NCBI RefSeq assembly: GCF_028554725.1
Contig: NC_071671.1
Span: forward strand, 42,478,001-42,542,000
Source of the DNA: Zeugodacus cucurbitae
Taxonomy: Eukaryota > Arthropoda > Insecta > Diptera > Tephritidae
Direction of reading: 5' to 3'
Length of the DNA: 64,000 nt
The position numbers were made by a program, and so were the translations under genes. Of this stretch, positions 56,090-64,000 are shown piece after piece; the stretch's first letter is position 1; each line of letters opens with the position of its first letter. The notes under the pieces are model-generated. The model saw nothing but the letters and a program-made list of their open reading frames with translations. It had not been told where the DNA came from and ran no database searches.

Positions 56090-57540
56090 TTAATGGGGTC
56101 GGTGATGCGAACACATATCCTATTCCTCCCAAATGTAAACCTCTCCTTCGCGCGGTACCCCCTACTTTCTATTCTAACGAGGATCTGACGACCGTTTAAA
56201 TGCGGTATAACCTCAGCACCAGCGAGGAGGAAATTCATACGCCCTGTCAGCCAGGAGGCAGACTGGCAACCTCGGATCCATGCTCGGATGCAGAAGGCTA
56301 ATCACCTACTCATCTTAAATTAAACAGATTAATGAAACCAAAATACATAAAGAAATTAATAATTCTGATATATTGATGGCGGCATTTAGATATGAAATAT
56401 GAATCACAAATAGGAACATGGAATGTGCGCTCACTGCTAGAACCAACCAAATTGTCGCAACTATTCAAAGAGTTCAATCACCACAAACTACTGATGCTCG
56501 GCCTCTGAGAAATCAGATGGCCTGGCTCGGGCGAAATTACAACAACAACTGGTTAGAAACTTCTTTTTCCTGGTAACGATCCCAACCAAAGAAGATAATG
56601 TGGCGTCGGATTTCTACTATCCAAATCGGCTGCAGCGACTCTCATAGAATGGAAAACTCACTCTGACATAAGTGGCGTGGCTCCCTTATGGACGTGCGTA
56701 ATAAGCGTGGAGCTGATATAGCAAGTGATCATCAGCTACTAATTGCGGCAATAAAGTTCAAAGTGGCTGCAGTCAGCAAATATAATGGTAAAAAAAAAGC
56801 AAAAGAATCTTTATCGAAAGGAAAGATAGCTAACAAACACAGACTTCAAAACTACAAAGCCTCTCAAAGATGAAAATGGAGAGTTATCGATCACCAAGGA
56901 TAAACAAATCCGCATCCGGGAGCAGTATTACAAAAAGTTGCTCTCAGCGCCGTCGACGGAGTCCATTCAGTCGTGCGACTGCCAACGCCACACTACAAGG
57001 CGTGACATTGTTACCACGCACCTGGACGAAAGCTAAATAATAATCCCGATTAAATCGCTGAAAAACACCAAAGCTCCCGAACCCGACAACATCCACTCGG
57101 AATTACAGAAAGCTGACCCTATGATAAGTGCTCGAATTCTGTATCTCTTACTGAAAAACGTTTGGAATTCCGTAAAAATATCACGTGAGCTTAAAGAAGG
57201 AACTATTACTCTTATCCCGAAGAAGGGTAACCTTTCTGAGAGAGGTATCATGCTACTTAGCATGGTAAATAAAATTATAGCGCATGTAATTTACAAACGA
57301 CTGTTCAACTCGCTATTGCAGGGGTGGCGATGGAAACAAGCTGGCTTTCGGCGTCGGATATCTGGGCATTGACCAAACCTTTCCAAGCCAATCCGTCGCC
57401 GTAAATGGAGATGGATCGGACACACGTTGTGTAAACAACATCACGAGAACAGCAATAGAGTGGAATCCTCAAGGGAGTCGGAGACGAGGAAGGCCAGCCA
57501 GTATATGGAGGCGGCAATTTGAAGTAGAAACGAATTAATC
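56090..57540 (+). mobile_element. Second type of non-LTR retrotransposon, deletion relic
   Basis: A GC-richer stretch unlike the RTE-like copies in sequence, with an untranslated leader (about 56090-56390), endonuclease start, part of the reverse transcriptase and the extreme C-terminal block. Most of the RT palm and the thumb are deleted near 57360. Boundaries are approximate. Confidence 0.7.
56400..57538 (+). pseudogene. LINE endonuclease-reverse transcriptase, broken
   Basis: The endonuclease start GTWNVRSLLEPTKLSQLF and an EIRWPGSG block (catalytic Glu) are separated by a stop. The reverse transcriptase start KSLKNTKAPEPDNIHSELQK and EGTITLIPKKGNLSERGIML follow. After QAGFRRR the sequence jumps to RRKWRWIGHTL and WNPQGSRRRGRPASIWRRQF, the conserved end of many LINE open reading frames. 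The DD active site is missing. Clade not assigned. Confidence 0.75.
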
Positions 57541-57886
57541 AGGCTATTCCTGGAAACAAATAAATATTTCTAGCTTTAAATAAATCGAATTACATATAAG
57601 TTGTTTATTGAGGCCTTGTGTTCCAGATAGGAATTTTGAGAATATATATATATAATTATAAACGAAATCCATCCAAATGAGATCCATCCTCTTTTTCTCT
57701 ATCCAAATTTTTATATAAAATAGTACTTTTTTGATAATCTTATATTTCAACAATTGACAATACATAAATCGGTCAATAAGTATAATTGTCCCAATAAAAT
57801 AAGATATCTACGAAAAGGAAATTGGTCCAGATCTTGCTCTAGCTCCTATATACTGTCTAATACGAGTATAATCTAATTTAATATAA
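57541..57886. other. AT-rich gap, no gene seen
   Basis: Nothing supported. Confidence 0.4.
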
Positions 57887-57888
57887 TA

Positions 57889-58821
57889 ACGGGTGATTTT
57901 TTTGAGGTTAGGATTTTCATGCATTAGTATTTGACAGATCACGTGGGATTTCAGACATGGTGTCAAAGAGAAAGATGCTCAGTATGCTTTGACATTTCAT
58001 CATGAATAGACTTACTAACGAGCAACGCTTGCAAATCATTGAATTTTATTACCAAAATCAGTGTTCGGTTCGAAATGTGTTTATCGACAAATTTTGTTCA
58101 GCGATGAGGCTCATTTCTGGTTGAATGGCTACGTAAATAAGCAAAATTGCCGCATTTGGGGTGAAGAGCAACCAGAAGCCGTTCAAGAACTGCCCATGCA
58201 TCCCGAAAAATGCACTGTTTGGTGTGGTTTGTACGCTGGTGGAATCATTGGACCGTATTTTTTCAAAGATGCTGTTGGACGCAACGTTACGGTGAATGGC
58301 GATCGCTATCGTTCGATGCTAACAAACTTTTTGTTGCCAAAAATGGAAGAACTGAACTTGGTTGACATGTGGTTTCAACAAGATGGCGCTACATGCCACA
58401 CAGCTCGCGATTCTATGGCCATTTTGAGGGAAAACTTCGGAGAACAATTCATCTCAAGAAATGGACCCGTAAGTTGGCCACCAAGATCATGCGATTTAAC
58501 GCCTTTAGACTATTTTTTGTGGGGCTACGTCAAGTCTAAAGTCTACAGAAATAAGCCAGCAACTATTCCAGCTTTGGAAGACAACATTTCCGAAGAAATT
58601 CGGGCTATTCCGGCCGAAATGCTCGAAAAAGTAGCCCAAAATTGGACTTTCCGAATGGACCACCTAAGACGCAGCCGCGGTCAACATTTAAATGAAATTA
58701 TCTTCAAAAAGTAAATGTCATGAACCAATCTAACGTTTCAAATAAAGAACCGATGAGATTTTGCAAATTTTATGCGTTTTTTTTTTTAAAAAAGTTATCA
58801 AGCTCTTAAAAAATCACCCTT
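57889..58821 (+). mobile_element. Tc1/mariner-type DNA transposon, internally deleted
   Basis: Terminal inverted repeats ACGGGTGATTTTTT (left) and the inverse of AAGGGTGATTTTTT (right), with one mismatch, flanked by TA on both sides (57887-57888 and 58822-58823), the expected target duplication. 933 bp, where full elements of this type carry a transposase of about 340 residues. An internal deletion removes the DNA-binding region. Confidence 0.9.
58002..58714 (+). pseudogene. Tc1/mariner-type transposase, internally deleted
   Basis: The start MNRLTNEQRLQIIEFYYQN is followed after SVRNV by a deletion that joins, out of frame, to the catalytic domain at about 58083 (RQILFSDEAHFW, first Asp). 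The rest is open to 58714: WFQQDGATCHTA (second Asp) and PRSCDLTPLDYFLWG (third Asp, 36 residues between the last two by my count), ending RRSRGQHLNEIIFKK. The missing part would hold most of the two helix-turn-helix domains. The catalytic domain itself shows little decay, so the deletion copy is young. Confidence 0.9.
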
Positions 58822-58823
58822 TA

Positions 58824-60388
58824 ATTAAATTTAATTAACTGTGATTGATTCACAATTTCGTCTAATAACGAATGTTAATTAAATGCAAGTTTTATTGAAG
58901 TTTTGCTGACACCTGGAAATATTGGCACGCCTTTAATTATTAGCGCTTTTAATTGTTCCCTCGATAATTGCAAATGAAAACACAAAATAATTATTTGGGT
59001 TCATTCAATTAGGTGTCCATTCGATTTATAATAACAAGTGCTCATGTGCAAGCACATTCCGATTGCTATGTTAATTTCAAATAATAGTATTCATTAATCC
59101 TGCTAATAGCTAGCACTCGTCACTATTGATTTTTAAAAACAGTGTCGCTTCTGACGGGTTTTCGTTTGCAATTATCTTTAATATTGCTGTGATTGTTAGA
59201 ATAATTGAATGAAGGATATATGTGAATATGTAAAAACTTTTGATGAAATTTCGAAACCCAACATAATCGTAATTTGTCTCGCTGTTAAAAACTCATTTGT
59301 TGTGGAATGCGGATTTTGGCACTTCATGCACATTTTGTGATACATACCCACACTGTAGTATGAAGTCACATACACACACACTCATAACTTCATATATCAA
59401 TCAATGAGAACTGGTGGTATTAGAATAGTCAATATCGTTTAGCCTTGAGTGGCGTTGAATATGTCAAATGTTATATAATGAGCTTTAAATTTGAGCTAAT
59501 TTCAATTTAGAATTAGTTTTAGTGGCTTGCATTAAATATAATTTGCTCCTATGTGGTTACCAGATTTATGAGCGAATGTATTTTCAAGTGACCATATCAT
59601 AAAGAATACTTTGCACATATGTAGATATAATGCCCAGCATGTATATGTATGATCACGAGTATTTCGTATTTTGACTACAAATTATGTTGGTCATTGCAAT
59701 AATATAGCACAATAATACATAATACTTGGCAACATTTGTTCGTAATTTGGCAACTTCATGCTTATTAAGACACACAAAGCTGTCAACAATGATACTGTGT
59801 GACGAGACGAAAGCCTAATTTATGGTAAATTTAATAGAGCATTAAGTCTAATTGGTTTAGCTGGGTACTTCATTTCGGACAGTGGGTACCTATGTATCTC
59901 TTATAACCATATGTATATCTGTAAATGCTTTATATTGCCTTAGAAGCATACATACATACATACTTATTTGTATAGAAAGAAATAACATAGGCAACTATGG
60001 GTTTTTTTTGAAATCTCTTTCACTTCCTTTTACTTTTTGCCACTTGAAATATAAACATATGTATGTATGCATTGTGAGTATGTCGTTGGCGCATTAACTT
60101 TGAGTGCTCATACGTTTCACAGAGTGACAGTGGCACTTTGGGTAATTATGACATAATTAGTCATTTTAATTGGGGCGTAGTTGGTCGTACCGTTAAGGCC
60201 AACGAATAGCTGTGCATAATGCAGCAACAATGAATAAATTAATAAGCTATTGCTCTTGAATGACAGATATGGAAATATATATTATACACGGACGAGACAT
60301 AGTCATTTTGTGCAATGATAAAAATATTTTAATAATACAGGGAAGCAATTGCGGGTATATATTATACATTTATAATACCCAATAAAAG
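58824..60388. other. AT-rich gap, no gene seen
   Basis: No supported gene. CATACATACATACTT-type microsatellite near 59948 and several ATGTATG runs. Confidence 0.4.
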
Positions 60389-60392
60389 TTAA

Positions 60393-61432
60393 CCCTTTAT
60401 AGCATCATGTGACAGATATGTTACAAACCCTTTTAGAGGGCACAAAACATAGGAAAATTAATTTTTCTCTTTTAAGTATGATATACCAGCACTGTCACAC
60501 TCCGTATTTTTCAATTTTAAAATTCTCTGGTTTTTTATGTATTGGCATCATTTATAAAACGGTACTTTCTTTTTCGCTATGGTAAAGTTAGTGAATGCAC
60601 GTGCTTGCAATTACCGAAAAGATAAAAATAAGAAAATTTTCAGTGTTTTAATAAAATATTTAGTGGAAAAGTTCAGGTACGTTCACTATTATGTTTAATT
60701 TCTATAAGATAATTCGAAAAATGTTCACTAATACAATATATAGTGAAGTTTAGGTTTGTACCATTTCTGTAACATTGAGTAATAAGGTAATAAGCAAGCG
60801 ATGGCACGTTCGTCTATTTTATCACTTTTTAGACCTTGCAGTGTCTAATGCTTGGCTCTTATACAAAAGAGCTCATAAAGAAAAAAAATTAGAGGGCAGT
60901 CAGTTGTCATCTGCTGATTTTCGTTTAGAAGTTGCCACGGTGTTGTGCAAATTGGGTACAAAGTCCCCTATGAAACGAAATTCAATTCCTCTTCGTTTCA
61001 AGATACAATCTAAAAAGCATAAGGGCCCAGCCCAACATGTTCCAACTATGGCAGTTTGGCAAGATCAAGTTGGACACTGGCCGGTATGGGCAGAAAAACG
61101 AATTCGTTGCAAGCATCCAGGATGTGTTGGAGTATCACAAACGGTATGTGAAAAATGTGTTGTGACTTTATGCTACAACAAGCAAAACAACTGCTTCAAA
61201 GAATTTCACACTTCTTAAAAACATGTAAATATTCACAAAATACAAATATTATTATTGAGCTTAGAGACGTTGTTAAATAACGTGACATATCTGTCACATA
61301 CCCTTTTTTGTTGTTTTTCACCCAAAAAAAAAAAAAAATTGTTTAAACTATAAAACACGTATTTCATTTCTATCCGAAATCTATTAGAAACGATACAGTT
61401 TTTCCGTTTTTACTTAGTTGAGTTATAAAGGG
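60393..61432 (+). mobile_element. piggyBac-type DNA transposon relic
   Basis: TTAA on both sides (60389-60392 and 61433-61436). The ends are CCCTTTATAGCATCA at the left and the inverse of CCCTTTATAACTCAA at the right. A subterminal inverted repeat GTGACAGATATGTTAC (60409-60424) mirrors GTGACATATCTGTCAC (61281-61296). TTAA duplication with CCC ends is the piggyBac signature. 1040 bp, so most of the transposase gene is deleted. Confidence 0.9.
60775..61218 (+). pseudogene. C-terminal remnant of piggyBac transposase
   Basis: About 147 codons, without an ATG start. The start VISKRWHVRLFYHFLDLAVS and NAWLLYKRAH matches the segment after the catalytic core in piggyBac transposases. The end has the Cys-rich domain: RCKHPGCV, VCEKCVVTLCYN and NNCFKEFH. 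That domain binds element ends in the family. The DDD catalytic core is absent. The frame is intact to the natural stop. Confidence 0.87.
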
Positions 61433-61436
61433 TTAA

Positions 61437-61633
61437 ACAAAAAATTTTGTACCTGCTGATAGTAACTCTGTATGAATTGTGACGAGAGTTTGAACCGATC
61501 TTCTCGGGGACGCTAACGAATTTTATGAGCATTTTTTCTTGCAACTTGACCAGCTGAAAGGTAAAAAATCAAATTATTATCCTTGCGTTCGAAACTTGAG
61601 TTAATCGAATATCGAGTTATATATGATTGTTAT
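61437..61633. other. Short gap
   Basis: Nothing supported between the piggyBac relic and LINE copy C. Confidence 0.4.
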
Positions 61634-62953
61634 GGTCGGAAGAAAGCATGCCTGACGATTGGAATCTCAGTGTGCTCTGCCCAATCCATAAAAAGGGAGA
61701 TCCCGCAATCTGCGCCAATTACCATGGGATAAGCCTCCTAAATATCGCATACAAGGTTCTATCGAGCGTACTATGTGAAAGGCTAAAGCCCATCGTCAAC
61801 AAACTGATTGGACCTTATAAGTGTGGCTTTAGACCTGGAAAGTCCACCATGGACCAGATATTGACCATGCGCCAATCTTGGAGAAGACCCGTGAAAAGAG
61901 GATCGACACACACCACCTTTTTGTCGATTTTAAAGCTGCTTTCGACAGCACGAAAAGGAGCTGCTTAACGCCGCGATGTCTAAATTTGGTATCCTCGTAA
62001 AACTAATACGGCTGTGTAAGTTGACGTTGAGCAACACCAAAAGCTCCGTCATCATTGGGAATGACCTCTCTGATCCGTTCGATACTAAACGAGGTTTCAG
62101 ACAAGGTGAGTCACTATCGTGCGACTTCTTTAATTTGATGCTGGAAAAAATAATACGAGCTGCAGAGCTAAATAGAAAAGGTACAATCTTCTATAAGAGT
62201 GTACAGCTGCTGGCATACGCAGATGATATTGATATCATCGGAAGCAACAACCGCGCCGTTAGTTCTGCTTTTTCCCGCATGGATAACGAGGCGAAGCGAA
62301 TGGGTCTGGAGGTGAATGAGGACAAGACGAAATATCTCCTGTCATCAAGCAAACAGTCGGCGCATTCGCGTCTTGGCTCCCACGACAGTCATAACTTCGA
62401 AGTTGAAGATAATTTCGTATACCTGGGAACCAGTATCAACAACACCAACAATGTCAGCCTCGAAATCCAGCGCAGAATCACTCTTGCCAACAAGTGCTAC
62501 TTTGGACTGAGTAGGCAAATGAAAAGTAAAGTCCTCTCTCGGCGAACCAAAATCAAACTCTACAAGCCGCTTATCATTCCCGTCCTGCTTTATGGTGCAG
62601 AAGCTTGGACGATGTCAACATCAGATGAGACGACACTAGGAGTTTCCGAAAGGAAAATTTTGCGCAAGATTTATGGTCCTCAGAACATAGGCAACGGCGA
62701 ATACCGCAGACATAGTTCAGCGAATAAAAAGACAGCGGGTACGCTGGCTAGGTCATGTGGTCCCAATGGACGAAAACACTCCAGGTCTGAAAGTGTTCGA
62801 TGCAGTACCCGCTGGAGGAAGCCGAGGAAGGGGAAGGCCTCCACTCCGTTGGAGGGACCAGGTGGAGAGCGACCTTGTTACACTTGGGATCTCCAAGTGG
62901 CGCCGAACTGCGAGGGAAAGAGAGCTCTCATCGATTCGGCTATAACCGGCTAA
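61634..62953 (+). pseudogene. Reverse transcriptase C-terminal part of RTE-like LINE copy C
   Basis: First frame 61627-61968 ([34 protein letters not shown]), then a shift near 61880-61975, then 61976-62953 with GFRQGESLSCDFFN, LLAYADDIDIIGSN (catalytic DD), FVYLGTSINNTNNVSLEI, and LLYGAEAWTMS. A further shift near 62750 moves the end RGRGRPPLRWRDQVESDL into another frame. It is the best-preserved palm and thumb of the three copies. Confidence 0.88.
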
Positions 62954-62975
62954 ACGGTTCAACGCCAATCACATA
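61634..62975 (+). mobile_element. RTE-like LINE copy C, 5'-truncated
   Basis: Starts abruptly inside the reverse transcriptase (tggtcggaagaaagcatgcc) and runs to the end of the frame plus a tail (caatcacatacatacatcac). 5' truncation is typical. The tail differs from the AAG tail of copy A and of the 44925 scrap, indicating two subfamilies. Confidence 0.87.
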
Positions 62976-63530
62976 CATACATCACATACGATTTTTTCGA
63001 TTAACTGCGTTTTGTACTTGTGACAACGGCCAGTTTCTCTAACGATCAGCTAAAGCTCCAAAACATATATAAACCGAATTTCATCGATCATCAAATCTAC
63101 ATTTTATAGGCAAATATCGTATCCTCAGTGAGAATATATAATAAAAAGAATTGCAATTCTATTAATTTAGCAGTGAACGCCAAGAATAATCAATGATAAA
63201 GTAGGTTACGCACAAGCCACTCCAAAAAAACTCCAAAACTGCAACCGAAAGAGAACGGAAGAGAACGGAAGAGAAAAAGTAAGAATAAAGCAGCAAAACT
63301 AATAGTAGTAATAAAAGAAATAAAAAGCGATAACTTTTAATAACAATACAAATTATGGTTTTCCGTAGCGACATTTGTAACGACGACATTCATTCATGAC
63401 ATTTCTTCCGATCCAAAAACTCAAAACTCACCTCAACATACACACGCAAATAAATATTTAAGTGCATAATGTCGGGGACACCAAAACCTACGAACACTCG
63501 CCGTCGTAAATGCGACTTAAAAAGTTATTT
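62976..63530. other. Gap, no gene seen
   Basis: Contains a gagaacggaagagaa duplication at about 63250-63273. Minus-strand leucine-rich frame (63389-63162) is discussed among the rejected items. Confidence 0.4.
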
Positions 63531-64000
63531 TTATACTATCGCAACAAAGTTGTTAGGAGAGTATTATAGTTTTGTTCACATAACGGTTGTTTGTAAGTCA
63601 TAAAACTAAACGAGTTAGATATAGGGATATAGGGTTATATATGTATATCAAAATGATCAGGATGACGAGACGAGTTGAGTTGCTATTGAAAATGGGCGAA
63701 ATCGGGCCATTGCCACGCTACAAAATGGCTCAAACCGAAATCCTATAAAGTGTCATAACTAAGCCATAAATAGAGCTATAAAAATAAAATCTCACTTGGA
63801 AAATAACCACGCCCACCTCCTACAGAAGGGTTAGAAGGGAGCTGCACTCAGATTTAACAAAAAAAAATGGAAAATGGGCGTGGCGTCGCCTACTTATGAC
63901 CCAGAAACCATATCTCAAAAACTACAGGACAACATTATATTTTCTTGACACCTTGATGACATGGATGGAAAATGGGCGAAATCGCTTCACAACCTCGACT
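63531..64000 (-). repeat. Dispersed ~1.2-kb repeat, copy R7 (minus, cut by window end)
   Basis: Begins with the inverted tail (tatactatcgcaacaaagtt), ataacggttgtttgt and gatcaggatgacgag, and continues to the gggcgtggcgtcgcctactt block at the window edge. Several internal deletions, for example around 63680-63700. Confidence 0.83.

Noticed and set aside
63162..63389. Minus-strand frame with a leucine run (FLFLLLLLLVLLLY) as a tenth anchor module
   Set aside because: It has a hydrophobic run, but the run comes from an A-rich simple stretch on the plus strand, there is no Arg-rich tail, and no phase-1 G donor was found.
63469..63570. Plus-strand frame MSGTPKPTNTRRRKCDLK as an Arg-rich tail exon
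   Set aside because: Wrong strand for the array, no splice sites in the right phase, and it runs into repeat R7.
1..64000. tRNA and rRNA genes
   Set aside because: Looked for by A- and B-box patterns and conserved rRNA stretches by eye; none convincing. A scan with tRNAscan-SE or Infernal would settle this.

Overview
This is AT-rich nuclear DNA from an insect, most likely a higher fly and probably a tephritid-type fruit fly. That is inferred from intron style, transposon content and a recurring ~1.2-kb dispersed repeat; I cannot name the species. About half of the window is mobile-element DNA. No rRNA, tRNA or CRISPR array was seen.

The main host signal is on the minus strand. Nine short coding modules lie between 46.2 and 3.4 kb, at ATGs 46220, 43019, 41358, 36130, 23325, 15150, 7296, 4804 and 3644. 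Each starts with ATG, encodes one hydrophobic membrane segment followed by a short, mostly Arg-rich polar tail, and ends at a splice donor after exactly one base, G, of a codon. Six modules are split by a small phase-0 intron (66-190 nt) at the end of the membrane segment. The left edge of the window (107 to 1, minus strand) holds a coding exon with a strong acceptor that begins with the other two bases of that codon (AT). I read this as one gene with an array of alternative first exons, each giving a different N-terminal membrane anchor to a shared C-terminal body that continues off the left edge. A symmetric phase-1 exon at 30148-30026 may be an extra cassette used by the right-hand modules. 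Four modules have the 10-mer TGATAAGATT (a GATA-type site) 180-500 bp upstream of the ATG.

Mobile elements, left to right: copies of the ~1.2-kb repeat (192-1320, 2595-3145, 5547-6598 minus, 28623-29830, 30513-31728, 49060-52523 split, 63531-end minus); a Helitron with a broken Pif1-type helicase (10720-13058) and a second copy on the other strand (49138-51392) nested inside a repeat copy; an intact-looking Ty3/Gypsy retrotransposon (15764-22031) with LTRs that appear identical and a 1362-residue Gag-Pol frame; three damaged RTE-like LINE copies (25437-27089, 38077-40455, 61634-62975) and an inverted 3' scrap (44925-45138) nested in a hAT-type MITE (44780-45563); a different LINE relic (56090-57540); an internally deleted mariner-type element (57889-58821); a piggyBac relic (60393-61432); mariner scraps (14100-14400, 34257-34400); and several unclassified inverted or tandem repeats. 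The rest is AT-rich intron or intergenic DNA with microsatellites.

The transposons sit between the anchor modules and none interrupts a module, so the exon array appears to have stayed intact in a transposon-rich intron.
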